From positions 16,140,354-16,204,353 of the forward strand of contig CM065188.1 in assembly GCA_033026295.1 (NCBI GenBank): a stretch of DNA of 64,000 nt, read 5' to 3'. The notes under the pieces were generated by a model. That model searched no databases and was not told the origin of the DNA. It was given only the letters and a program-made list of their open reading frames with translations. Position numbers and translations under genes: made by a program. This document shows positions 1 to 13,304 of the stretch, in pieces. Each line of letters opens with the position of its first letter. Within the stretch, counting starts at the first letter, position 1. Source of the DNA: Channa striata (taxonomy: Eukaryota; Chordata; Actinopteri; Anabantiformes; Channidae).

Positions 1-1246
1 CTGCTGTGGTGCTGCTGGAGCACGCACTTTTTTTTTTTTAATTATCTCCAAGTGAATAGAACTAGCGCTTGAAGATCTACTCTTTAGTAAAGTGCATATT
101 TTTCCAATGTAAACTTGTGCATTGAAAATCATGTAAAGAAAAAACATATTCCGACTCTCAGAAGCTTTAGCTGTGCTAAATGTTAACTAGTACATAAAGA
201 AATGAAGGTTTATGGTTCATTTTTGTTTCAGATGAGAATGAACGTTCGCTGCATGCAAAGCTGCCTCATATTGCCAAAAACAGGGACTTATGATGCAACA
301 AGAAGCATAATACACAGGGGCGACTGTGACGTTGACCCCCTTGTTGGGCCAGATGTGGCAGCCATTGTGTGTGTGTGTGTGTGTGTACCAAATTACTTTG
401 GAAGTCGCTTTGGATAAAAGCTTCTGCTAAATGACTAAATTCAAATGTAATAGGATATATTGGATATATCAATACGAAAATATATATTGCTAAATCGTAC
501 ACCCCTGGACCGAGCATGCCCCCGTCCTACGTTTGGTGAACAGCTTAATTGTTACGACCCCGTCGTTTGGCCCGGCCCTCCGTGACCTTTTCACAGTACA
601 GCTACATAATTGTTGCTTCCTGCTTCCACTGTTGGCTCGTGAATAACTCCTGTGTTTGGATTTTTTGCTCTTCCAATCTTTGTGGCCGACCCGCCCTCAC
701 TTGCGTAGGCTGCAGCTGTAGGAAACTTAGAATAACTGCTTATGTGCAGGAGCCTGCTTCCTCCAAACTATAGATTGACCCACTGCGAGTGAAATTTCAC
801 AACGCCGCTGTTTTTTCCAGGCAAACGTGCACAGAGTGTAGCCTTTGACTCAGGAGGCTCTGCATGTAGTGTTTGAGGTTTGTGTGGTCACAAAGCCTTT
901 GCTTTGATGTTTTCTCCTCAACTTAGATTTTTGCTGCTGATAAAAGCATCTGCCAAATGACTAAATGTAAAACTATGACAAGTCTTTGAAGCTGCTATTA
1001 TTTGCAGGTTCTTTGGAAGTTTCAACTAAACAAGCATCCAAAGCTTGAGAATGATTGGTTATTCATTTTGCACAGTATTGTGACAAGATCAGAAAGTAGC
1101 AACCAAGTGTCTGTGTGGGTTGCTAATTTATCTGTGACTTCTTCATCACAAAGCAGAATTTTAACACCCGAGCTGAAGTTCACAGCTGCCCGTCAGTGAT
1201 GCTTCACAATTTGTGCTTATCGTCTTGTTGTCTTGTTGTTTTTCAG
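1..1246. other. upstream or first-intron sequence of wipf2 with SINE/LINE tails
   Basis: No coding exon seen. It holds a GT microsatellite (about 367-387) and two copies of a tail of the type 'ggataaaagc..ctgctaaatgac' at about 402-450 and 938-972, typical of fish L2-dependent SINE/LINE 3' ends. Confidence 0.5.
400..450 (+). repeat. 3' tail of an L2-group SINE/LINE
   Basis: The sequence 'gctttggataaaagcttctg' followed by 'ctaaatgactaaat' matches the widespread teleost retroposon tail; a second, weaker copy is at about 938-972. Only the tail is recognisable; the body is not. Confidence 0.5.
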
Positions 1247-1328
1247 GAGCAAGTGTGTGTCATCCCAGCTGAGACGGTGAAGTCACCGGTCTGTAGCCCA
1301 CGCAGAGAGGTGCCAACAGAGAGACAGG
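1247..1328 (+). other. wipf2: 5' UTR part of the first coding exon of wipf2
   Basis: The exon opens after a pyrimidine-rich acceptor ending tttcag at 1246 and carries 82 non-coding bases before the ATG at 1329. That ATG is chosen because it begins the conserved WIP N-terminus. The promoter and any upstream untranslated exon are not recognisable and are probably before this window. Confidence 0.75.
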
Positions 1329-4300
1329 ATGCCTATTCCTCCCCCTCCTCCTCCTCCCCCAGGACCACCGCCTCCCCCCACCTTCAGTCAGGTCAGTGAC
1401 TGGACGTGAAAAACACACTGAAGTAGGGCTGCACAACTACCAGCGTTTAAATAAGGATGCTCGGGTCACATATGACTGGACCTCATCCTGCATCAGCTCC
1501 GTTCATATCGTGTCTCTGCTGGTACTGAGTTTAATCCGATAAATCCACCCACAGTAAATGATTGTTACAGATTTACCAATCAAATACACCCTGACTGACC
1601 TCTAAACTGGTCTTTTGTATCTGCCCAAGACATTTATAACTTTTAAAACATAATTCACAGGCCTCTGAGTTCTCATCCGTAAGACAATGGTTCGGTTATG
1701 CTTCATATTCTCAGGGAGACTGCTCTATCAAACTGACCCCTCCGCTTTTCTTTTTGAGCTGCATCCAGAAATTACACTACTGCTTTAAGACTAAACAAGG
1801 CTAGACCGGCAGGAACTTTGAGGATATTGGACTTCTGAGGGTTGATGTATTCTTGCACACAGCGCAGCTCAGCTTTCAGTTTTGCTAATGTGTTTGTAGT
1901 ATTGACCGAGATGACCGCACATATGTTGTGTGTTCGGTCATCAACAGTAATCAAACACATGACTTTTAAACATGAATGTGAACCATCAAATAAAAGGAGT
2001 GGCTAATCCAATCACACGATAGAACAATGTTGGACATGACAAAATGAAAATGACAAATTGCAGAAAATCGAAATGATAAATTCAGGTATCAAGAACAGTT
2101 TGCTGCATTCTCTATATTTATTATTTTAATTTGTATAAATAAGTGGTGAATTGTCAAAGTTTTTTAAAGTTCCTTGTTAAATCTGAATTTCTGGTTTTGT
2201 GACCAAGTGTTAAACTTTGTAGTTTGAGTCGAACGTTTGCAGTGAATATACTCGGTATAATTGTGAACATTTTAACGGACTGTCCATGAAACATCTTCCT
2301 TCATAGAAGATCTTTGTTTTACCTACAGAGGAGCCATGATGAAGCATCTACCAATTTTCAGAGAGGTTTAGTTTGGCCTGTCATCAGTTTAATTACTGCC
2401 ATGGAATAAACGTTAGAGAAGGCTGAGCTGACCTGCTGTTTGAAATGATAACACAAAAATGGCAGCAGTTAAAAACGGAAGCATTACCGTTAGTCACATA
2501 AGGCTGAAGCTCAGCTCTTTCATGTTCTTTCGTATCCACGTCAATGTGCTTTTGCGGGAAATATGAAGTTTTCAAACAGGCCGACAGACCGACCAGGTCA
2601 GTATTGATACTGAAGACAAACTAGATGTTATTGGGAGAAGTGCAAGAAATATTTTTTGAAACTGGCTGTACCAGTTAGACTACAGTGGGCTGCTGCAGTC
2701 AAAATATTAATGTGAAATGCTAGAACTTCCAACCTGGAAGACAGCAATAAGACGGTATCCATAATCCATGAACTTCCTATCCAGTGTGTGATGTCAGGAA
2801 TGGCCATCTATTCATGGAGCACTTTTTATAGTCCATCATAAATTTTTTATTCACCTTTTTTTATTCAATTTTTATTCATTGCCTTTCTCCAACATAAGCA
2901 CAACAAGCGTAGAAGAGGACTTGTTTGTCAAACACTCGCTGTACGAGACGTGGAGTCCCATTACTTATTAATCTCACTCACATGCGAGTTGCAGACAAAG
3001 ACAGCCTTGATAAAATCAGCCGCAGACACTGTTCAGAGTTGCATTTCACACATGTGATACACAGCGAGAGATCGTCTCAGTCTGAAGCAACATAATAGAA
3101 AACCGTGTTTTTGTTCACAGCCGTGCACCTAAGGTAACGAATGCAATAAAAGTCACCTGATAGAAACGTTGTCAACAGTGCCCTCCGTTAACAAGCTCAT
3201 GCACACAAGTGTCGGGATAAATTTGGGGGGTTTGCAGTCTGACAAAGGCTTTCGCAGATACACCCCCTCTGGATAAAGTCCGGAGAATTTCTGGAATCCA
3301 ATGCACGTGTGAACGTGGCTTTGAAAAACTAAGCGTAAGACGGTGAATGAGTCTAGCGCGTGGGCTCGTGTTCCCCAGCTCGGACTTCACAGAAGGTTAG
3401 TTACAGCTAAAGTCGTGCGGCTGTTGGATCCTTATAAGTGTGCACTGTGAAGCCAAGCCTTCCACCACAGTACAGGTAAAAGGAAGCGGCGGTTTAACTA
3501 CCTGTTGGTGAACTTCTTCCACAGGCCAACACGACTCCTCCTAAACTGACGGCCTCTGAGACTAAAGGCAGAGGAGCGCTGCTGTCAGACATCTGCAAAG
3601 GGACCAAGCTGAAGAAGACTGCCGCGGTCAACGATCGGAGCGCGCCCGTGTTAGAGAGTGAGTGTGTGTGTGTGCACATTCCTACACACAAAGCAGGACA
3701 TCTCTATTATCGCTTTTAAAATTGGAACCTTTTTTGTTTCCTTTTACATGAACAAGTTATAAGTTGGTATCAACCTAACTGGGTAAACTTATCAACATAA
3801 TAACTTCACTTCATATTGCGCCATATTAAACAGAAACTGGTCTATTAACTTGAGGCTGGGCAGTCCCATGTCCTTTGGTGTAAACAGTTTCAGCCTTTAT
3901 GGGACGGTTATAATTTAGGGTAGTTCACTGACTACGACATCGGAAGAGATCAAACATGTTATAAGCTCACTTTACTATAATACTATGATTATTATTCAAT
4001 AAGAGTGTGATTAAATGCCAATAAATTGAGGCTTAAAATAACTTAAGTTAAATAGGAAAAGAGGAACTTGGTTAATACACCAATTTCTAGCAGCTTGTTC
4101 CCAGCTTGAGATTTTGATCGATTTTACTTCCTGTGCTGCCTTATCCTGGTTACTGCCCATGATGCTGAATAACTCCTGTACAAATATTTGAATATTAAAA
4201 TGCCATGTGCTGCTTCCATTCACACTTGTTTATATCCGCCTTTTTTTTTTTCCTCACCAGAATCAGGAGGAGGTGGAGGCGGTGGAGGTGGAGGTGGAGG

Positions 4301-7300
4301 TGGTGGAGGTTTTGGAGGTGGTGGGCCCATGGGGATGGGAGGCCTTTTCCAAGGTGGCGTGCCAAAATTACGCCCAGTTGGAGGTAAACACGTTTTTCAT
4401 CATAAGTGCTGCTTTATCACTAATGCGATGTTTCACAGTTTGTATTCTCGTCATTTGTGTCAGTAGCTAAAGCAGAGAGGAGACTCCACCTTTAAAGGAA
4501 GTAAGCTAATATAGCAGTAAAATGATTTGCCTCAATGATAATTCCTCAGTTTCTTCAGAAACAAGAAAACACGGTGACTACACATAGAAGCTCCGCCTAC
4601 GTTTCTTCAAAGCTTGTTCCTAAGAACTCCGCTCCCTCACGATCAATTTGTTATAGTACAAATAAACATTCTAAACATTTCACAAACTCACACAAACCAT
4701 ATCCATAGTGGGCACAGAAGATTTGGATGAATATGCTGCCATTTAGCAGGGATTTTGGTTTCTGCCGTCATTATAGCCCATGTGCTTCTTTAAAGTATTT
4801 GAGGCTGGAGCGTTGAGAAAGCATCAACATTCGTTATTTGTGAGACAATCGTGTTTTTTGCATGTGTTTCAATACATAAAGGACTAATTGAAAAGATTTT
4901 TTGGGTAATGGATGGAAATATAATTCACTGCAACATTAAACCTACGTGTTCCGCACAGAATAAAGTCTTTATCTCCCACAGCAGTTTACTGAACACCACC
5001 TGTCTTTCCCCCCAGATGGTCCAGCAGGTGGTTCAGTGGGCCGATCGGCCCTGAGACCTCCAGGATCCCGACCCACTGCTCCTCGCCCCCCCTCAGGCCG
5101 CTCCCCGTCACCCACCCCAGAGCAACAGCGTTCCCACCGCCCCTCGCTCCCCGACATCTCTCGCCCGTCAGGCAGCAGCTCTTCCACAGGCAGTGGGATG
5201 AAGCACAGCACCTCTGCCCCGCCTCCTCCTCCACCCTTCAACAAAGGTGGCCGTGGCAATGCTCCGCCTACCCCCAACTTGAAAGCGCCTGCCCCACCTT
5301 CTACATCCTCCTCTCACAGCAGAGAGAAACCTCTCCCACCAACGCCCAACAGGGGCCCCACCCCTCCCAGCTCCGTGAAGCCACCTCCATCCTCCAGCAG
5401 ACCTCCAACAGGGGGATCCTCTGCACCTCCACCTCCCCCACCGTACAGACCGCACACATCAGGTGGTGTCTCCAATGGCCCATCCAGCGTAGATGGGGGC
5501 ACAGCCCCAGAGCTGCCACAGAGGCACAACTCCCTGCACAAAAAGCACACATCTGGAGGTAGCAGCCAAGGACGCAACCACGCTCCTCCACCTCCTCCTT
5601 CACCGGCTCTATCCTCTCAACAGGTTGCCAGACCACCACCACCTGCCAGAGACCCACCAGGACGCAGAGCAGGTAAAACCCCAAAACTAATGTGTCTGTT
5701 CGTTGTTTTAAATGTTGGTTATCATAACTGGGTCTAGTGCTGGACGCCATTAAGATGATTGACAACAAAAATCCTCTAATGAAGGTGAAAGATAAATCAT
5801 TCAGCGTTAGTTCACAAACAGTTACATTTTAAAAAAGAACTGGTTACATGTGTTCTTTAGTGAAATGTGCACATACCAAGTTGGAAAGTTACAAAGTAAC
5901 ACAAATTATGTTATATTAAACAGAAACTGTTATATTAACTAGAGTCACAACCTTTGGGGTAAACGGTTTCAGCGTGTCGGGACCGGTTGCTGTTTATGGG
6001 GCGGTTGTAGTTTAGGGGGGTTCACTTCACGACTCTGACATCTTAGGAGTTTTGAGTAGTTAAAACGAATTGTGCGAGCCTTAGTTTCCAAGTCTTTCTC
6101 TGCCCCTCATGTCATGTCTATACCGCTGCACAAGAAATGCAAAAACATGTGTAACTGTACCATAAACCGCTTTAGAAACATGATGTGCATCTACACGATA
6201 CTGAGATTCCACAAGGTGAGATACCAAGTCAGGCAAATGAAGGATGTTACGGCTTATTAGTTTTAGAAACAAGAAGGAAGGTTGACCCGAAATCATTTAC
6301 TTTGTTGTCAGTACTTTTAAAATGAGTTAATAAATCAATTAAACTGCTTCATTTGCCTTCGCAAATCACTTCAGAAGGTGCCACTGCACTCGCTGGGTGA
6401 AATCAGTTACCGTATTTTCCGGACCATAAGCCGCTACTTTTTTCCGACGTTTTGAACCATGCGGCTTTTACAGAAATGCGGCTTTTCTATGAATTTTTCT
6501 GCAGCCCTCAGATGGGCGCTGTAGATGGAAGTCAGTGCAAACAAAAAAGCGCCAGTTTTTATTCTTAGTGCATGCAACCCAAGACGCACAACAGCAAAAT
6601 ACGGTAATATTTTTACACCCTCACCCCCTCATAATGGAAAACACGCGAAGAAATTCCTATGATGCAGCTTTTAATTTGAAGCCATCGATCTGGCTATCAG
6701 TGTGACAGTGGTTTTGCTCAGGAGGAAGGTGAATAGCTATTTGTGTTTCAGTGCGGGAGAATGAAGCGACTTTAATATTTTATTTGCGCGTGTATGAATA
6801 AACACTTATGGTACAAAACAAATACGTGAAGAATAAGACACGCGTCTTCTCCTTTGGCTATGGAACAAGCCGTTTATTTATAACAAGGACGTTTTTGTCG
6901 GCTCTGTACATTCGACATGTGTTATACCAGCCACACATACACGTGAACGCACTCTTTATGTAATGCGGGTAAAACAGCGCACAGAACATCCTCATGTCTA
7001 CTGTGAACAATGAGTAGGAGCGCATACAACAGATATTATTTCTCAGCCTGGATAGCTTATAGTCCGATGCGGTTTATATGTGACAAAATATATATTTCTT
7101 TTAAATTTTAGCGGGTGCGGCCTAAATTTAGGTGCGCTCTATAGTCCAGAATTTACGGTATATTATCAGAGCTGGGCCTGGACGCGTCACTGAAGCGCTG
7201 TGCATTAAACCTGCACATCAGTTTTTCAATGAACAGTCACTTGATTATTATACGTGAACACAATGTACGGAGCAACAAATACTTTTAGTTAATGTAATAT

Positions 7301-8797
7301 CTTGCAGCCCTAATTGTTCCATCAGTGAAGAATGTAAATGTGAAGGGATTTTCCTCCGTTCTCAGGTAGAGGAGCGTTTGCACACATGGCAGAGCGAGTT
7401 GTGACTCGTCCTCGCTGCGCCTCTGCAGTAGAACCCGTCCAGCCTTGGGGCAGGTTCCCCTGTCCGCGCGCTCGCGCCCACTGCAGGGCGATTCTGAAAG
7501 TGGAGTGCAGGGCAGCGACGTGATTTGTTTGGCTCCGTAGCATCGGATCCAGGTGTCTGCACAGAGACTTTAGATGCTGTTTAATATTCCATCTGCAGCT
7601 GCTTCTGTCTTTTGGGAATTTATTTTCCTTCCTTGCATTTCAGTATTTTTAACACATGGTTGGGTTGATGCTGTGCAGTTAATGAAATGCATAAAATGCA
7701 CGTGTGTTATCCAATGTGCGACGCAGAGGTTATGTGAGTGTTGCCGTGGAAAGTCGTAGTGGAGGATGTACAGTGGCTACATCTACAAGTCGGCCGCGTT
7801 TACCGAATTCATCCTCTAGAAGCTGCACAGAACTGAGTGGACTCGGTTTGTCTGCAGTGCGTCTATGGCTCACTGGAAACATAGTTTGAATTTAGAGTGA
7901 ACCAAACAGGAAGTCATCTGATAGATGCAGCATTGTGTTGTGATTGGACGATGGAGCTATTCGCCGTGAGGCCTCCTGGTTTCTCTGCATTCCTCGAGCC
8001 CTGTGGAATATTCCAGCATTCCTCTTTACTTTCACTGTCTCTGCTTTTCCACCTACATTAGCATAAACTCGTACGACATCAGATTTTTCTCTCTTCGGCC
8101 CTGCTTTCTGCTCCGCATGGCACTTTCAAAAGGTGAATACAAGAGAGCAAATTGATGTTACGAGTGCAGGAAAGCAGCGGCAGTTTCTAAAATTGTCAAG
8201 TCTGTAAATAGTTTAGTGAAAAAATCAGCTGTAAACTTGCTGCTTTTCTCCGGGTGATGTCATTTTGAATGGAACATTTTTCACTTTTGCACATTTAAAG
8301 ACTCCATGTTCAGCTTTGGTCAATGTCTCACATTTTATGTACCGGTCTCTTCTTACAACCGCTCTGAACGACTGTCTTGACGTCATTTCAAAGCATCTCT
8401 GTTGGCCGTAGGTCTAGGTTGGTGGATTTTGTGCTTCCAAAGACATTCTGTAGTAGACTTTGTTCAGGGTCATTGTCCTGCTGCATCACCCAGCTGCTTC
8501 TGAGTGTCAGCTTCCAGACGGCCACCCTCACATTATCCGACAGGCGACTTTGACTCACTCGAGTTTTTTTCACGCTCCTAGCATGACCTGAAGGTCAGCA
8601 CCTTAGTCCCTGTGCTCCATAAGTTATCAACAGTGGCACAAGTTCCTACTCGGCTGTTCTGGAGGGATTGTGAGTTTGACTGAGTAAAGTTTGGCTGTGG
8701 ACCAGTGTGGATATTGTATTGACGTGAAACAAGATCTGAATTTGAAAGATTTGCCTTCACTTGTGTAGATAATGTAACCTCCTAACTACCATCCTGA

Positions 8798-8830
<33 letters not shown>

Positions 8831-11545
8831 GTCTTCGCAGCTCCCCAGGTTCCCTCTTCTGCGTCTCGTAACGGTGGTCGGGACGCCCCTCCTCCCCCTC
8901 CCCCGTACCGTGGTAACAGCTCAGCGGTCTCAGAGTCTCTCAGCAGAGTGGGAAAGCCACCTCCCCCTCTCTCGTCTTCCTCTGTCTCCTCCTCCTCTTC
9001 TTCCTCCCGCACACCAGCTGGGCCCCCTCCACCGCCCCCACCCATCCGTAATGGCCATTCCTCCATCACCTCCTCCAAGTCCATCATGGGTGAGTTTGGA
9101 AGGACAGATTCTCCACTAACACACGTTTATATTTTCACCATTCACAGCTGCTAAAACATTTGTTTGATTTGTGTGTTTTTTTGTTTTGTTTTTTTTTTTT
9201 TAAGTATAAGAAAAAGTATTTTTTAGTTGAGAACAGGATGTCTGGGTGGTTGATTACTCCGTGGTGTCCTACAATCACCAGGGGTGGAGAGCTACACTCT
9301 AACCAATAATGAAGCAGCTACTAAAGCTGATCAAGACTCACCTTATACCCTCTTAACTTGAATTTAAGCTTCTGCTGCTCCGGGTGACGTATGTAAAAAT
9401 GTAAAGCCAAATGTTCCGTATAAGCTATTCGTCGGTGACACTTAAAGATATTGAACCAAGAACAGAGACCTGCCATTTTCCAGACCGAGCGGCACTCAGC
9501 TCTTCATGTCTGCCAACATCTGTGAGCATCTGTGAGTTCTTTTCACGACAAACGAAGCTTTTCCTCCCGTGAATTTGGATTTGTTTTGGTCTTGCGTTCT
9601 ACCTCTCACAAATTGGCCAGATGGAAACTGCACGCTCCAAAATATCAGTGAACCGAGTGGACGTTTAGTTATTTTACTTAAACTTAGGAGAAACCAGTTT
9701 GACCAATATATGAATATTTATTTATTCATTTACTTATTTATTATCGATAAATTGCAGAAAAACTCCCTCGAGATACGCAGCACACACCACAGAGCCACCA
9801 TTACATTTGCAAACCCACTGTCATGACGGTTCAATCCCACGTGATCTGTGGAGCGCCACCGTTTCCTGCACTCAAACTGTTTTCCCACTTTGCATGTGCT
9901 TCAGCTAAAATCCGGCAGAACAAGTTTTTGAACGTAAAGAGAGTGAGGTAGAACAAATGACCCGCAGCGTTGGTTTAAAATCCAAGGTCAGGACAGGCGG
10001 CCGTGTCTCCGTAGCAACTAAATGTTCCCAAGTCTTGCAGCTGTTCTGCTGTTAGGTGTCGTCAGCCTCAGCTGTGTGTTTAATTGCCAGTTCCTGGAGT
10101 TGTTAACGTGGATTTTATTCATGGTGATGGAGGCGACGGCGCTGAATGAGCGGCGATATTCAAATAACGAGGCCATGCAAACGAGACCTGGTTCTTTCCT
10201 CTTGTGCTGGAACAAATTTAAACGGGGGATATTTCCTAGATTTCCAGGCAGATAAAGTGTAAAGCGGTACAACATTTATAAGCGTTTGGTTGCACATTAG
10301 TCTGAAACCTTAGACCTGTTTTTTTCCTCTACACGTGCACAGACTTAACGGAAATGTCATCCATGTGTCTACTCTAACTACAATGATGTCTTTTGTGCAA
10401 CAGTGAAATTGCACAATTTCTTTCATAACTACTCAGTTAAAATATTTTCCTTACAGTTTGGCTTAAACAGAAGTTTCTTTTTAAATGTCAGACAATTTTC
10501 CAACTTCCTCAGCTCTCCACTGACCCACATCTCTGTTGAAGTTGTCCGTGTTAATTTTTACTGGCGATGATGATGATGATGATGATGATTATGAAATGTT
10601 AAAAACAAAACCACAGTAGTTCGGTTCTGTCCATTGTGACACATCTCGTGTACAGCAGATCTAGGCCAAAAGATGAATGTCAAACCAAATCTGATGTTTA
10701 ATAAATGTTGTTTTGGTTTTGTTCGCGCTTATTTGAAAATTTAAATATCTTGGAGGTAAAATCAAAACAAAAAACAACCGAGTTATGCCATTTCCACATG
10801 TGATCTGATTTTACTAACTGGTGGCCTGTTTCTCAGTGCACAATCAGCCAGTGTAGGATTTGTTCCTCGCTCACTGTAATGGGAGGCAACAATCTTGTAC
10901 GTACATGTTAAAACTCTTTAGAGCAGCAAAAGTGGTGTGTCCCCCTTCGGCAGTTCAGTTGTAATCGATTGAATTATGGCGCCTGAAAAAAGCTGGATGG
11001 CTGACGTGTGTGTGCTCATTTTCTAACACACTTTTCACCATTTTCTTTCTTCCCTTAGATGATTTTGAATCAAAGTTCAACTTCCACCCCATTGAAGACC
11101 TCCCACCTCCAGAGGAATACAGGCATTTCAGCAAAGTCTACCCCAGTAAAAGCAGTAAAGGTACGGCCGCCTGTGTTTCCGTCAAACAGACCGAGCATGA
11201 AGAAAAGCGCTTCCTCAGTAGAGACGAGTCTGCTGTAAGACGTGCGATGTTAAACAACGCAGACTAGACGAGGATAATTTGTTTTTGTGTTTGCAGACTG
11301 GTTTTATTCGTGAGCCATAAGACGTCAGACATGGTTTTGCAGTGATTAGGATCGAGTGAGCTACCTGATAAATTAATTTATTGGGGACAAACATCTCGCA
11401 CCGTTGCTGCTGAGGTCATGTGTGTGTTTCACAACTTTTATCACAGGTGCTGCCATGTTTGAGCAGCTTTAGCTCAGGTTTCAGAGCAACTAATGAGGGT
11501 GGTTCACTCTCTGGCTCCACCTGTCGACAGGCTACAGAGCTAGTC

Positions 11546-11600
<55 letters not shown>

Positions 11601-12276
11601 TGAAACCTCGCTGTTGACACAGCAGGTTCATTTCCAGATTGCTCCCCTATCTCTAGCCTTGATATTGGAAGCAGGGTTCTCTGATTTAATATGACACTAC
11701 TTTCTGACATGAGGAGGAGTGATGATTATAATAAAGGCTGTGGTACTTTTTTTAAGAGTGTATTTTACTTTAAATGAATCACCAACCTCAGTGATGGATG
11801 ATGATTAAAATAGTTTACTGTTTCAAAAACTAGGTGACGGAAAAAGTGAGCAGTGGTGACTTGCAACCGATATTTTCAATATCATCACTAGTCATCTCCA
11901 GAGTGAAACTCATAAAAATACTTTCAACTGATTATACTAAGTCAGGTGAGAAAGTAAGAGGTCAAATGGCCAATGTTGGTTTCCTACAGCAGTTTAGAGA
12001 TGAAATGAAAGAAAGTGTTTGAAACTGCTCAAAGGTCAGAGACGTCTGGAACCCCGTGGAACGGGAGACTTTTTTTTTTTTTTTAGTTTCTCAAACTTAA
12101 TTTGAAAGTATAACCAAGAAAAATTTCCCTTGAAGTTTATGAAAGTATCAATATCATGTAGCGTCAAGTAGAAATACTCAAAAGTGGCACAGTGACCTTT
12201 GGTGACTCCCTGTCTTCTCTATTTGCCCTCAGCCCTGATAAGAGGAGCTCCTCCAGCGCCGCCGGTGAGCAGGTGA
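1329..12276 (+). CDS. wipf2: WAS/WASL-interacting protein family member 2 (WIPF2/WIRE-like), seven coding exons
   Basis: Adaptor that binds actin and N-WASP/WASP and helps control actin assembly (known for the family). Coding exons: 1329-1391, 3525-3657, 4261-4383, 5016-5672, 8841-9089, 11059-11160, 12233-12276. The first intron is phase 0 and all others phase 1; the sum is 1371 nt, 456 aa, against about 440 in mammals. The protein starts MPIPPPPPPPPGPPPPPTF. A WH2 actin-binding motif lies at residues 36-52 (GRGALLSDICKGTKLKK). A glycine run follows at about 68-90, then GGLFQGGVPKLRPVG, long proline-rich profilin/SH3-type stretches, and PELPQRHNSLHKK. The C-terminal WASP-binding segment starts at 409 (DDFESKFNFHPIEDLPPPEEY). 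The last 44-nt exon encodes the family ending RGAPPAPPVSR and stop. MPIPPPP, DICKGTKLKK, MKHSTSAPPPP and DDFESK favour WIPF2 over WIPF1. Which teleost paralogue (a or b) cannot be told. Confidence 0.95.
1392..3524 (+). other. wipf2 intron
   Basis: Intron between the polyproline N-terminal exon and the WH2 exon, with donor gtcagt and acceptor ccacag. Nothing else recognisable inside it. Confidence 0.8.
3658..5015 (+). other. wipf2 introns flanking the glycine-rich exon
   Basis: Two introns (3658-4260 and 4384-5015) around the exon at 4261-4383. The first ends in an 11-T polypyrimidine tract before the acceptor. No other features seen. Confidence 0.8.
6408..7160. mobile_element. non-autonomous DNA transposon (MITE) with terminal inverted repeats
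   Basis: The left end reads taccgtattttccggaccat. The right end, reverse-complemented, reads taccgtaaattctggactat, so the two termini are imperfect inverted copies. The outermost TA on each side can be read as a TA target duplication. It is 753 bp with no coding capacity. The superfamily is not certain from sequence alone; a TA target would fit a mariner-like mobiliser. Confidence 0.8.
8803..8831 (+). repeat. (GT)n microsatellite next to a 3' splice site
   Basis: About 14 GT units end some 10 bases before the AG of the acceptor at 8839-8840, so the repeat occupies the polypyrimidine/branch region of this wipf2 intron. Confidence 0.9.
9090..11058 (+). other. wipf2 intron
   Basis: Begins with donor gtgagt at 9090 and ends with acceptor cttag at 11058. 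Contains a short GAT-type trinucleotide repeat at about 10566-10589. No other features seen. Confidence 0.8.
10565..10589. repeat. (GAT)n trinucleotide microsatellite
   Basis: Seven or eight consecutive gat units inside a wipf2 intron. Confidence 0.85.
11161..12232 (+). other. last wipf2 intron
   Basis: Donor gtacgg at 11161, acceptor cctcag at 12232. Includes the long GT microsatellite at 11550-11598 and a poly-T stretch near 12070-12084. Confidence 0.8.
11550..11598. repeat. (GT)n microsatellite
   Basis: About 24 uninterrupted GT units. Confidence 0.95.
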
Positions 12277-13269
12277 ACGGACCTCAGCTCCGACTCAGCG
12301 GACAGTCACGAGGGGGAGTCGTGAAGACGCACTCGATTCACAATCACACTACATCACAAACACACAAACACAAGTCTACGCTGACACGAGCCCATCAGCA
12401 GGAACTCTTGACGCTTCTCTGTGGTCACCTTCTGTCTTTGCGCGAGAGAACAAGAACGTCTCGGGAGACGGGGAATGGACTCAAACTTTCCGACTGTGAC
12501 CGCCTCGTCCTCTCTGCGTCAGTTTGACACTACATATCAGGACCAAACTCTGAACACTTTCATATCTGTGCATTCCTTCTTTTTTTTATGCCTACTCACG
12601 ATAATATTGATAACGGTAACTTTTATAATTCTAAGTAACCTCTTTTATTTTGTTTTATTTGATAGTTTTCAGCGTCTGCAGTGATCTTGTGGGAGACAAT
12701 TACGATAACACTACGACGGAAATGGTCCTTCAATTTATGTTTGCGTCTTCCCACAAAGCTGACGATGCCTTGAACGTGAGGCGTGTTGATTGTTATTTTG
12801 GTCAGGTTTCGTCTTAAATCACCTTTCCAGCAGTGCCAGGTGAGGGTGTGTGTGAATCAATTCTCAGTGCCAAAACTGTGTGAACTCCAAGGAGCTGCAC
12901 AGTGAGGACGTTATTGGTTATGGACAAAATGCATTACTGGAAAGCTTGCCAACAAAGAGGCACTGTCTCCTTTGTTCCACTACTTTGTTTCAGGGTGTTT
13001 GTATTTCCATCTTCAGGCGACGTTGCACGGCAGCTTTACTGCTAAACCGACACACTGTGCATGACCCTCATTTATGCACTGGCAACATCAAAACTGCATC
13101 CATGCATTGACGTTGCACAAGAAACTACCAGGGTTGATCCCTGACTTGTCTCTGAGACACGGGACAAACTGTAGATCACATAGCCAACATCCTTCCCCAA
13201 ACACTAAAAGGTTTAGATGACTGTAGCTGCAGGTTTGCAGTTTTTGAGATGTTTATAAGGGATCATTTG

Positions 13270-13304
<35 letters not shown>

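Larger units (their letters stand above)
5673..8840 (+). other. wipf2 large intron
   Basis: Contains the MITE at 6408-7160 and ends with a GT microsatellite directly before the acceptor. Open frames at 7322-7562 look like chance frames in a GC-rich patch. Confidence 0.75.

Noticed and set aside
5301..5768. Long minus-strand open frames opposite the proline-rich wipf2 exon
   Set aside because: Shadows of a GC/proline-rich plus-strand exon; no independent domain or start context.
8782..9119. Frames beginning in the GT repeat before a wipf2 exon
   Set aside because: The MCVCVCV and THTHTH starts are microsatellite translation; the real coding segment starts after the acceptor at 8840.
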